From Chthonomonas sp. UBA2387 (GTDB taxonomy: Bacteria > Armatimonadota > Fimbriimonadia > Fimbriimonadales > Fimbriimonadaceae): a stretch of 7,038 nucleotides of DNA. The stretch's first letter is position 1; each line of letters opens with the position of its first letter. The notes under the pieces are model-generated. The model made no database searches, was not told the origin of the DNA, and saw only the letters and a program-made list of their open reading frames with translations. The translations under genes and the position numbers were made by a program. This document shows, in pieces, positions 1 to 6,545 of this stretch. The stretch covers positions 1-7,038 of the forward strand of contig DDSP01000069.1 in NCBI GenBank assembly GCA_002343445.1. Direction: 5' to 3'.

Positions 1-500
1 AAGTTCCACGGGATGATCTGGCCCGCCACGCCGACCCCCTCGTACCCCCGCGCCTCGAACTCGGACTCATAGAGCTGCGCCCAGCCCGCATGGGCGTAGA
101 AGTGCCGCGCCACCAGAGGGATGTCGATGTCTCGCGTCTCCCGGATCGGCTTGCCGTTGTCGAGCGATTCCAGCACCGCGAACAGCCGCGCGTGCTTCTG
201 AACCTGCCGCGCCAGCGCATACAAGAACCGCGCCCGCCCGTGCCCGCCGAGCACCCGCCATCCCGCCAGCGCCCCGCGCGCCGCCTCGACCGCACGACCC
301 ACGTCCTCGGCTGACCCCTGCGCCACTTGGGCGATCTCGGCCCCAGTCGAGGGGTTGAACACTGGAAACATTTCGTCAGCCTGACGAAATTCTCCGCCAA
401 TGAAGCAACCGAATCGCCGACCGTGGCCCTCCAGCCACGTGTGAGCCAGGTCTGCCGCCTCTGGCGCCGGGCCATAGTCCATGCCTTCGGGCAACCTCAC
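1..500 (-). CDS. Aldehyde dehydrogenase, N-terminal part, ALDH16-like (runs off the left edge)
   Basis: This is an NAD(P)-dependent aldehyde dehydrogenase, oxidising an aldehyde to a carboxylic acid; only 166 N-terminal residues are in the window. Visible family marks are FNPSTGAEIAQV (48-59), the helix motif ESLDNGKPIRE (111-121) and GQIIPWN (160-166), the start of the cofactor-binding segment. The catalytic Cys and Glu lie outside the window. An unusual leader, DYGPAPE (8-14) followed by a short helix and GCFIGGEF, resembles the N-terminus of the two-domain ALDH16 family as I remember it, so a protein of roughly 750-800 residues is likely; this is inference. The chosen start is GTG at 500, which overlaps the TGA of the threonine aldolase gene as GTGA and suggests translational coupling. 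An in-frame ATG at 482 is the alternative. It appears to be the distal visible gene of the minus-strand operon. The aldehyde dehydrogenase call is firm; the ALDH16 subfamily is moderate. Confidence 0.9.
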   Translation of the reverse strand, partial: MRLPEGMDYGPAPEAADLAHTWLEGHGRRFGCFIGGEFRQADEMFPVFNPSTGAEIAQVAQGSAEDVGRAVEAARGALAGWRVLGGHGRARFLYALARQVQKHARLFAVLESLDNGKPIRETRDIDIPLVARHFYAHAGWAQLYESEFEARGYEGVGVAGQIIPWN

Positions 501-1513
501 GAGCGTCCCACCTTGGCAAACGCCTGCACGGCTCGGTCCGCCTGTGCGTCGTCGATGTCGGCATGAAACACCAGCCTCAGCGTCGTCGCCGAAAACGGGA
601 TGGCCAACACGCCTTGAGCCTCCAACGCCGACGCCCACTTCGCAGAGTCGTCAACATGGATGAGCACGATGTTGGTCTGAACCCGGTCTAGTTCCACATT
701 TGCGCCCAGTCCAAGGTTGTGAACCGCCTCGGCCACGCGTCGGGCCCGAGCGTGGTCTTCGGCCAGACGACTCACTTCCTGCGTGAGAGAAACGATCCCG
801 CACGCGGCGAGCAATCCCGATTGCCTCATACCTCCACCGAGGCGCTTGCGCCAGATCCGCGCCTCCTCGATGAACGCCCCCGAGCCGCAGAGCAGCGACC
901 CGACCGGCGAGCGAAGCCCCTTGCTCAGGCAGAAGTTCACGGTGTCCACGGTCGCGGCGATCTCGCGAACCTCGACGCCCATCGCCGCCGCCGCGTTGAA
1001 GACCCGCGCCCCATCCAGGTGGATCTTCACGCCCCGCTCGTCGGCCAAGGCCCGATAGGCCCGGTGCTTCGCCAGCGAGATTACGGTGCCGCCCTTCCGG
1101 TTGTGCGAGTTCTCCAGACAGATGAGCTTGGTGCCGGGGGTGTGCAGCGAGGCCGGGCGGCAATGGCGGGCCAGGTCCTCGACCGCAGGGCCACCGTCCT
1201 CCGAAGGCAGCGTCCACGAAACGACGCCCGCAATGGCCCCCGGCGCGCCGACTTCGTAATAGAGCATGTGCGCTTCTTCCTCGAAGAGAACGGCGTCCCC
1301 GGGCCGGCAGTGAACAGCCAACGCGATCTGGTTGCCCATCGTGCCGCTCGGGACGAAGAGGGCGGCCTCTTTGCCCACCATCTCGGCGGCCAGGCGCTCC
1401 AGCCGGGCCACGGTGGGTTCGTCGCCAAGCACGTCGTCGCCCAGGTCGGCTTCCATCATCGCCTGGTACATCGCGGGCGTTGGGCGCGTGACCGTGTCGC
1501 TACGAAGGTCCAC
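497..1513 (-). CDS. ltaE: Low-specificity L-threonine aldolase (PLP enzyme)
   Basis: Cleaves L-threonine or L-allo-threonine to glycine and acetaldehyde in the cytoplasm, using pyridoxal phosphate. The 338-residue product has the family layout: DLRSDTVTRPT at residues 2-12, phosphate-binding SGTMGN at 56-61, the His that stacks on PLP at 82 (EEEAHMLYYE), HLDGAR at 165-170 with Asp167 contacting the pyridine nitrogen and Arg170, and the Schiff-base Lys198 in NFCLSKGL. These positions are within one residue of those I recall for E. coli LtaE (Lys197), which supports the GTG start at 1513. The open frame runs further upstream into the hydrolase gene. A TTG at 1552, 10 bases after an AGGAG, would add 13 residues and is a real alternative. 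Acetaldehyde from this enzyme is a plausible substrate for the adjacent aldehyde dehydrogenase, whose start overlaps its stop; that link is inferred from context only. Confidence 0.95.
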   Translation of the reverse strand: MDLRSDTVTRPTPAMYQAMMEADLGDDVLGDEPTVARLERLAAEMVGKEAALFVPSGTMGNQIALAVHCRPGDAVLFEEEAHMLYYEVGAPGAIAGVVSWTLPSEDGGPAVEDLARHCRPASLHTPGTKLICLENSHNRKGGTVISLAKHRAYRALADERGVKIHLDGARVFNAAAAMGVEVREIAATVDTVNFCLSKGLRSPVGSLLCGSGAFIEEARIWRKRLGGGMRQSGLLAACGIVSLTQEVSRLAEDHARARRVAEAVHNLGLGANVELDRVQTNIVLIHVDDSAKWASALEAQGVLAIPFSATTLRLVFHADIDDAQADRAVQAFAKVGRS

Positions 1514-1544
1514 CCACTTCTCGGCATCCGCCGGAAATCCGCGC

Positions 1545-2300
1545 TTAGCCAACGGGTCCCAACTCCTCGCCGAGAAACGCGTCGAACTCCCGCTCGATTT
1601 CGGCCCACCCCCCGAACGAGAACGAATGGCCCTCGCCTTCGAGAATGCGCTTGCGCACCCGAACGCCTTGCTCCATGAGCGCGCGCTCGAGTTCATCGGA
1701 CTGTTCTACGGGAACGATGTCGTCGGCAGTCCCGTGGATCAGCAGGTGAGGCGGCGAACCCGGGCCGACGCCGAACACGGGGCTGGCTTCGCGGTAGACG
1801 CCCTCGTTGCCCTCGGGCGGGACGCCCATGAACTGCTCCAGGAACGAGTACGAGATCGGGAAGTGCCTCACGCGGTGGTCGGTCACGTTGGTGATCGGAC
1901 AGATGGCCACCACGGCATTGGCCCTCGACTCAGGGGGGATGCCGTCGCTGCCGCACATCGCGGCCAGGTGACCGCCCGCCGAGTTGCCCAGCACCCCAAC
2001 ACGCGAGGCGTCGAATCCCAAAACCCCGGCTTGGGCGCGGACCTGCCCCAAAAACGTGCGCACGTCGGACACCGCCGCAGGAAACGGATGCAGCGGCGCC
2101 AAGCGGTAGGCCGGGGTCGCGGCGGCGTATCCCATTGCCTGCAACCTCTCCGCCACGTCGTGCATGCCCTCGGGCTCGCCGGAGATCCACCCGCCCCCGT
2201 GGATGCAGACCACGAGCGGTGCGCCGGGGCGGGGCGGAGGAAAGTAGTCGTAGGGCAACTCGTACCCGCCACTCAGGTAGTGGCGCCGTTCGCGGACCAT
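1545..2300 (-). CDS. Alpha/beta hydrolase, HSL/BD-FAE-like esterase
   Basis: A 251-residue alpha/beta-hydrolase fold protein, probably a soluble carboxylesterase; the substrate cannot be told from the sequence. HGGGW (34-38) is the oxyanion-hole motif of the hormone-sensitive-lipase group. GNSAGG (105-110) is the nucleophile elbow with Ser107. HGTADDIVP (189-197) supplies the acid, probably Asp193, and GEGHSF (222-227) the catalytic His225, so the triad is complete. I see no signal peptide. The start is ambiguous: GTGATG at 2303-2298 overlaps the TGA of the TauE/SafE gene, and either GTG at 2303 or ATG at 2300 can serve; I used ATG. It ends at TAA 1545-1547, 31 bases before the GTG of the threonine aldolase gene. 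Tight overlap with both neighbours indicates co-transcription. Family confidence is high, but the specific activity is unknown. Confidence 0.92.
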   Translation of the reverse strand: MVRERRHYLSGGYELPYDYFPPPRPGAPLVVCIHGGGWISGEPEGMHDVAERLQAMGYAAATPAYRLAPLHPFPAAVSDVRTFLGQVRAQAGVLGFDASRVGVLGNSAGGHLAAMCGSDGIPPESRANAVVAICPITNVTDHRVRHFPISYSFLEQFMGVPPEGNEGVYREASPVFGVGPGSPPHLLIHGTADDIVPVEQSDELERALMEQGVRVRKRILEGEGHSFSFGGWAEIEREFDAFLGEELGPVG

Positions 2301-3094
2301 CACCGCCCGATTCTACCGACCAAGCCGGGCAGAAACTCCTGCACCGCATAGTACGCGGCCAAGATCAGGCCCAACGCAACGATGCCTCCGCGCAGCTTGT
2401 CCTCGTCCATCTTGAGCATCCAGCGCCCCGCGTAGTAGCCGCCCAGCAGGCCGCCCGCGAGCATCGAGCCCGCCGCCCAAGGGTCCACCAAGCCCCCCTG
2501 CAACACCACGGCGCTCGAAATCACGCTGATCACAAGGGCGAAGACAATCTTCAACGCGTTCTGTTCGTTCAGCGAACCCTCGACCGTGAGCGCGAAGGTC
2601 GCCAACATCATGATGCCGATCCCGGCCCCGAAGTAGCCCCCATACAACGAGGTGAGGAACTGAAGCGCCACGGCCGAGGGCTTCCCAAGGTGCCGATCGT
2701 TGCGCTTGGCCCACGCCTTGATGCGCGGCTGGAACGCGAGCAACACCGCAGCGCCCAAGATCAGAAACGGGACGACCACGCGGAACAACCTCTCCGAGGT
2801 CGACACCAGCATCCACGAACCCGCCGCGGCACCAACCACTGTCGGCAGCATGAGCAGCTTGAGGTGGGGCACGACCGTTGACAGGTAGCCACGGAACGGG
2901 AGGAAGCTGGAGACCCGCCCCGGCAGCAGCGCCACGAAGTTCGTCGCGTTGGCCGTCAGCGACGGCAGCCCGAACCCGACCAGACTGGGGAAGGAAATCA
3001 GCGACCCCGCGCCCGCCACCGCGTTGATGGCGGATGCGATGGCGCCAATGAAGAAGAGCGCGACCAGCTTGAGGACGTCGTGTTGCGGGTCCAG
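2300..3094 (-). CDS. TauE/SafE-family membrane permease (start unusual or lost)
   Basis: A polytopic inner-membrane protein of the TauE/SafE (formerly DUF81) family, whose members export or import sulfonates, sulfite, organosulfur compounds and other organic anions; the substrate here is unknown. Residues are counted from CTG at 3094 (264 residues, normal for the family). The two family half-repeats are visible as INAVAGAGSLISFP (23-36) and YGGYFGAGIGIMML (151-164), plus NATN at 49-52. Hydrophobic segments cover most of the chain, for example 10-30, 80-97, 106-121, 155-170, 182-200, 207-223 and 236-251. The start is odd. The frame opens after TAG at 3109-3107 and contains no ATG, GTG or TTG before the first membrane segment. 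An AGGGGA lies 2 bases before CTG 3094, which is a possible though close ribosome site. The first GTG, at 3019, would cut off the first conserved helix. The upstream stop coincides with the edge of the 102-bp direct repeat, so the native start may have been altered by insertion. It heads the minus-strand operon. Confidence 0.85.
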   Translation of the reverse strand: MDPQHDVLKLVALFFIGAIASAINAVAGAGSLISFPSLVGFGLPSLTANATNFVALLPGRVSSFLPFRGYLSTVVPHLKLLMLPTVVGAAAGSWMLVSTSERLFRVVVPFLILGAAVLLAFQPRIKAWAKRNDRHLGKPSAVALQFLTSLYGGYFGAGIGIMMLATFALTVEGSLNEQNALKIVFALVISVISSAVVLQGGLVDPWAAGSMLAGGLLGGYYAGRWMLKMDEDKLRGGIVALGLILAAYYAVQEFLPGLVGRIGR

Positions 3095-3108
3095 AGTCCC
3101 CTGAATCT

Positions 3109-3210
3109 ACCCGCCCACGGTCATCCGTCCACGACTTCCCCGTACTCCTGGAATCGGACGTTCGTCCAACCATTCCCTTCGATGAAGCGGCGCACGTCGT
3201 CGGTCACCAG
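3109..3210. repeat. 102-bp direct repeat, left copy
   Basis: Identical in orientation and length to 6546-6647 at a constant offset of 3437 bases, with two mismatches: G for C at 3119, and A for C at 3172. Similarity stops sharply at both ends: 3107-3108 differ from 6544-6545, and 3211 onward (TTGTCC) differs from 6648 onward (CGTGAA). It contains the last 90 bases, including the stop, of the gene that is still longer at the right copy, plus 12 bases beyond the stop. No recognisable recombination core or tRNA is visible inside it. Confidence 0.97.
3121..3210 (-). pseudogene. Orphan C-terminal fragment of the right-hand hypothetical gene
   Basis: On the minus strand this stretch reads the last 29 residues and TGA stop of the protein encoded at 6558-7038, from LVTDDVRRFIEG onward, with one change (Asn for Lys in EGxGW). 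The frame stays open upstream as far as about 3312, but that upstream part, on the minus strand left of the large gene, shows no similarity to the parent protein and has no family signature. I read it as a truncated remnant rather than a working small gene. Confidence 0.75.
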
Positions 3211-3272
3211 TTGTCCCCGAGCTTGGTCGGTAGCCGTATCCGCCCCTCTCCATCGTGATCGCCCACCCGATG

Positions 3273-3286
3273 CGGTACCATTTCGT
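3273..3286 (+). repeat. 14-bp direct repeat, left copy (CGGTACCATTTCGT)
   Basis: Matches 6501-6514 (CGGTCCCATTTCGT) at 13 of 14 positions and in the same orientation. Both are preceded by GAT, with one extra base (G) on the left. The copies lie inside the 102-bp repeats and outside the large gene, one upstream and one downstream. They could be boundaries of an inner exchanged segment or a shared regulatory motif; function is unknown. Confidence 0.55.
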
Positions 3287-3319
3287 TCGACTATGTTCGG
3301 CCCGACTCTCACTCAGGAC

Positions 3320-3336
3320 AAGACGCGCCACGTCTT
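3320..3336. promoter_or_regulatory. Perfect 6-bp inverted repeat in the leader of the large gene
   Basis: AAGACG and CGTCTT are perfect complements separated by five bases (CGCCA), ending 42 bases before the ATG. This could be a dimeric-regulator operator or a small leader hairpin. No poly-T run follows, so it is not a good terminator. The arms are short and chance is not excluded. Confidence 0.3.
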
Positions 3337-3378
3337 CACCTTACTGAAGTCCGTTGGCTCGGCTCTGGTTCAACGAAG

Positions 3379-6300
3379 ATGAAGCTCCTCATACTACAGC
3401 TCAGCGACATTCATCTTACCGGTGATAACGACCCGATCATGGGCCGTGTAGAAGCACTCAGAGGCGCGGTGCAAGCGGAGGCGCTGGACATCGACTCCAT
3501 TCTGGTGGCCGTCACGGGCGATCTAGTGGATCGGGGAAGGGAAAGGGCTTATGAAGTCGCTGGCCACTTTCTCACAGAAGTCGCAGAGGCCCTTAACTCC
3601 GTGAAGAATGGCGGAGTGCCCGTACAGTGGGCGTTCATCCCCGGCAACCACGACTGCACGCTTGACCGGGCCGACCAGGCACGCAATATCTTTATTGACG
3701 CGCTTCTGAAGGATCCTCAACGGCTCACGACGCTGGACTCATCCGTGCTTAGCCCAGTTCTCACTGTCCAAGACCCCTTCTTCGAGTTCGTAGCTCAGTG
3801 GCGTGGTGCGCAAGGGGGGGACGAAGATCCCTTTGACCGCCTGTGCGACGACCGGATGTACCGATTCGGCGAGCAACGCATCTTCGTCCGATCCCTCAAC
3901 TCATCGTGGATGTCGCAAATTAACGAGATGCGAGGAAGTCTTCTCGTGTGGATGAGACCAATGCCCGACTGCGCCGAGGACGCCAATCTCAAGATCGCCC
4001 TCGTCCACCATCCCTACGCCTGGCTTGAGACGAAGAACTCGACTTCGGTCAAGCACGACCTGGAGCGATGCTTCGACCTCATTCTCACGGGACACGAGCA
4101 CGTTGCCGAGGCATATAACAAACGTTCGATTAGGAGCACGGCCAACGAGTACTTTGAGGGAGCCGCTCTGCAGGGCCACCCCCGAGAGGAGAGCGGCTTC
4201 ACAATCGTAGTGGTAGACACACACTCTCGCAAGTTCCGGACAGTCCTCTATAGCTGGGACGGCTTCATTTACAGGAGCGAGCTTCGTTCCGACTGGGGCA
4301 GCCTTAATCACCGAGCACTAAGCGGTCCCTCTAGGTTTGCAGCAAACCTCGCCTTCGAGGCTCACCTCGTCGATCCAGGTGCGACCTACACGCATCCCCA
4401 CAAGGTGTCGCTCCAGCTGGACGACCTGTTCGTCTATCCCGATTTGCGCGACGTTTCCTACGACAGACGCGACGGCGATCCAGACCGAAGGATGCCCTTT
4501 GACGGTCGCGACATTGTGGCGCGCGTCCTCCTCGAGAAAGCGGTGCTCCTGCTGGGTGCTGAAATGACCGGAAAATCGACGCTGTTGCGAAAGCTGTTTC
4601 GGGATCTGCAACATGAAGGACTCGTGCCCGTCTTGCTGGAAGGCGATGACTTAAAGAAGAGCGACAGCGATCACATCATGAAATCGGTGCGCCGTCGGCT
4701 CTCCGAGCAGTACTCGCGGGAGGCGTCGGAGCAAATCCTCCAGCAGCCGATTGATAAGCGCGCCATCTTGGTCGACAACTTCCAGGACTGCAAGCTCAAC
4801 CGCAAGGGCTTGCGTTCCGCGTTATCCGCCATGCGACAACTGGCGGACGTGGTGGTCTTCGCCGCCATTGATACTTACAACTTGGAAGATTTTCTGAAGG
4901 AGGGAGAAGACTCGAGTGGCTTAGCGGCTTTCAGGCACTACTCAATCTGCGAGTTTGGCCACCGACTCAGGAGCAGCTTAGTTCGACGATGGGTCATGGC
5001 GGGTCGTGAGGAGAGCCTTGAAGACGCGGAGGTTACGCATTCCTGTCGTACCTTGGAGACCCTGCTTTCCACACTGATCGGCAAGAACACGGTTCCAGCA
5101 GTTCCGATCTTCCTGCTCACCCTCCTCCAAGCCCATGAGGCTCAGAAGCCGCTCTCAACCGAAGTTGGCTCGTTTGGCTACCACTACGAGTTCCTGATAT
5201 CGACATCGCTCCACGCGGCGATTGCCTCAGACTCACACTTCAAGTCCACGGTGAGATTCGACATGGCACAGGTGGTCCTGCAGGAGATTGCACATACCAT
5301 GTTTGAGCGGGCTGAGACAAGGATGACTGAGGCCGAACTGGACAAGGCAATCCAAGACTATAAGGAAGACTACGCATTGAGTTTCGGCACGGATGTCATG
5401 AAGGGGCTGCTGCTTAAATCCCGTATGATAAAGCGTGAGGGTGAGGGACGTTTCCGCTTTGCCTACCCATACATCTACTTCTTTTTCGTGGCTCGCGCGC
5501 TCCAGGCACGACTCGCAGACGAGAAGCGCGAGATGGGGGCTCGAGGAGCCGTTGATAGGCTAGTTGAGTCAATCCATGTTGAGGAGAGACTGAACATCTT
5601 GGTCTTCCTCGTTTATCTAACCAAGGACTCTCGGGTAATTGATTCCATCGTGGAGAAGGCGTCGGCCATATTCCAGAAGGTCCCGCCGTGCAACCTTGAC
5701 ACCCACACGGCGCACGTGGGCGGCGAAGGTTTGGACGACGAAAAGGTGATTGACGGTACCCCAGAGACCAACCGGGAACAATATCTCCGGGATCTTGACG
5801 AAGCAGACGAAACAATGCGAAGGGAGCCTGAGGAGTACGACCCTGAGGACTTCTTCAGCCAGCTGAACGTCGCGGCGAAGTACGTCCAGATCTTGGGACA
5901 AGTGCTTCGAAACTTTCCCGGTTCTCTCGACGGAGCTACCAAAGTTAGGATCGCGGAGGAGACCTGCGGATTGGGTCTTAGGACGATGAACGTGGTCGTC
6001 AACTTGATGCGGCTGATTGACGCCGAGATTCGGCGGATGATCGAGAATTACTTAATTGAACGGCGCAAGGTGGGCAACCCCATTGAGGCAAGAGATGCGG
6101 TAAATCGTGCAATTGCCGATGTCACGAGCGGTTGGTGCTACAGTGTCGTTTCGCGTATTTCGGGAGCAATCGGCTCCGACTTGCTTGAAGAAGTGTATCG
6201 CAAGATTTCTGACGGCGACACACCAATCCCAAAACGATTGATTCGACTAAAAGTCTTCCTGGATCACTTCAAGCAATTCCCAGTAGACGAGATTGTCGCC

Positions 6301-6474
6301 GCGGACCAAGCTTTCGCAGGGAAGCCAGTTCCACGGACCATAGTGAGAATGATGGTCTATGAGCATTTGTACATGTTCAATGTGCCTCAGCGCGTACGCC
6401 AGTCCATGGCTGATCAGCTAAAAATTAGGGTTGATCACCCTGCTGTGCTCGGCAGGAGAACGAAGAAGATATAG
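3379..6474 (+). CDS. Metallophosphoesterase-STAND-like NTPase fusion, candidate anti-phage protein
   Basis: A 1031-residue, probably cytosolic protein with three parts. Residues 1-300 are a calcineurin-like phosphoesterase with every metal-ligand motif present: SDIH (9-12), GDLVDRG (47-53), GNHD (89-92), VHHP (209-212) and GHEH (238-241), so a two-metal phosphodiesterase or phosphatase is expected to be active. Residues about 340-710 form a P-loop NTPase: a lead-in LDDLFVYPDL (347-356), Walker A GAEMTGKST (393-401), Walker B AILVDNFQD (462-470), a later strand VVVFAAID (491-498), and a winged-helix-like end RFRFAYPYIYFFFVARAL (691-708) of the kind that closes NACHT/STAND modules. Residues about 715-1031 are helical and unrecognised, with an acidic stretch at 780-825. 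Effector-NTPase-sensor order is known from single-gene STAND defence proteins; by analogy the C-terminus would sense and the phosphoesterase would attack a nucleotide or nucleic acid. That role, and the target, are inference. The start MKLLILQLSDIHL is typical of phosphoesterases. No partner gene accompanies it, and its composition differs from its neighbours. Confidence 0.93.
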   Translation: MKLLILQLSDIHLTGDNDPIMGRVEALRGAVQAEALDIDSILVAVTGDLVDRGRERAYEVAGHFLTEVAEALNSVKNGGVPVQWAFIPGNHDCTLDRADQARNIFIDALLKDPQRLTTLDSSVLSPVLTVQDPFFEFVAQWRGAQGGDEDPFDRLCDDRMYRFGEQRIFVRSLNSSWMSQINEMRGSLLVWMRPMPDCAEDANLKIALVHHPYAWLETKNSTSVKHDLERCFDLILTGHEHVAEAYNKRSIRSTANEYFEGAALQGHPREESGFTIVVVDTHSRKFRTVLYSWDGFIYRSELRSDWGSLNHRALSGPSRFAANLAFEAHLVDPGATYTHPHKVSLQLDDLFVYPDLRDVSYDRRDGDPDRRMPFDGRDIVARVLLEKAVLLLGAEMTGKSTLLRKLFRDLQHEGLVPVLLEGDDLKKSDSDHIMKSVRRRLSEQYSREASEQILQQPIDKRAILVDNFQDCKLNRKGLRSALSAMRQLADVVVFAAIDTYNLEDFLKEGEDSSGLAAFRHYSICEFGHRLRSSLVRRWVMAGREESLEDAEVTHSCRTLETLLSTLIGKNTVPAVPIFLLTLLQAHEAQKPLSTEVGSFGYHYEFLISTSLHAAIASDSHFKSTVRFDMAQVVLQEIAHTMFERAETRMTEAELDKAIQDYKEDYALSFGTDVMKGLLLKSRMIKREGEGRFRFAYPYIYFFFVARALQARLADEKREMGARGAVDRLVESIHVEERLNILVFLVYLTKDSRVIDSIVEKASAIFQKVPPCNLDTHTAHVGGEGLDDEKVIDGTPETNREQYLRDLDEADETMRREPEEYDPEDFFSQLNVAAKYVQILGQVLRNFPGSLDGATKVRIAEETCGLGLRTMNVVVNLMRLIDAEIRRMIENYLIERRKVGNPIEARDAVNRAIADVTSGWCYSVVSRISGAIGSDLLEEVYRKISDGDTPIPKRLIRLKVFLDHFKQFPVDEIVAADQAFAGKPVPRTIVRMMVYEHLYMFNVPQRVRQSMADQLKIRVDHPAVLGRRTKKI

Positions 6475-6482
6475 CTAGCTAG
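6472..6482 (+). other. TAG stops in all three forward frames at the end of the large gene
   Basis: TAGCTAGCTAG gives TAG at 6472, 6476 and 6480, one in each forward frame. The first is the gene's own stop. The first ten bases are also a perfect palindrome, which puts two further stops on the other strand. It marks a clean end of translation at the gene boundary; it is not long enough to act as a terminator hairpin. Confidence 0.6.
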
Positions 6483-6500
6483 TCCCTTTCCCACGAGGAT

Positions 6501-6514
6501 CGGTCCCATTTCGT
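6501..6514 (+). repeat. 14-bp direct repeat, right copy (CGGTCCCATTTCGT)
   Basis: Partner of 3273-3286 with one mismatch, 26 bases after the stop of the large gene and 31 bases before the right 102-bp repeat. The surrounding 6475-6545 gap also holds a 9-base direct repeat, CCACGAGGA, at 6491-6499 and 6528-6536. No rho-independent terminator is evident in this gap; the only stem is CCTC/GAGG without a T run. Confidence 0.55.
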
Positions 6515-6545
6515 AGGAACCCTCTTGCCACGAGGACTCCGGTAC

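Larger units (their letters stand above)
3211..3378. other. Divergent intergenic region between the left repeat and the large gene
   Basis: This 168-base stretch has no credible gene. It must hold the promoter of the large plus-strand gene and may also serve the minus-strand operon. I could not find a convincing -35/-10 pair: the best -10-like string, TATGTT at 3294-3299, has only TGCGGT 17 bases upstream. It holds a 17-base inverted repeat (3320-3336) and a 14-base sequence that recurs with one mismatch downstream of the large gene. Just before the ATG there is only AACGAAG, a weak ribosome-binding site. Confidence 0.5.

Noticed and set aside
719..1678. Long plus-strand open frame of 319 codons
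   Set aside because: It lies antisense to the threonine aldolase gene, is rich in Arg, Pro, His and Ala as expected of a high-GC shadow frame, and shows no family motif.
1332..2881. Two overlapping long plus-strand open frames opposite the hydrolase and permease genes
   Set aside because: Both are antisense to genes with complete catalytic or membrane signatures and have the skewed composition of shadow frames.
3109..3210. tRNA or tmRNA 3' end as the integration site
   Set aside because: The repeat reads as protein-coding sequence with a stop codon and has no T-arm, acceptor stem or CCA-like end.
3121..3312. Minus-strand open frame of 63 codons left of the large gene, as a real small gene
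   Set aside because: Only its last 29 codons match anything, namely the 3' end of the right-hand gene; the first half has no similarity to the parent protein and no ribosome-binding site. Listed as a remnant instead.
3211..3378. Sigma-70-type promoter for the large gene
   Set aside because: TATGTT and other weak -10-like strings exist, but none has a -35-like hexamer at usual spacing, so no specific promoter is claimed.
3211..6545. Insertion sequence with terminal inverted repeats
   Set aside because: No inverted match was found by eye between the inner ends of the cassette, and the only gene encodes no transposase-like motif.
6515..6545. Rho-independent terminator after the large gene
   Set aside because: Only a four-base CCTC/GAGG stem is present, with no T run on either strand.
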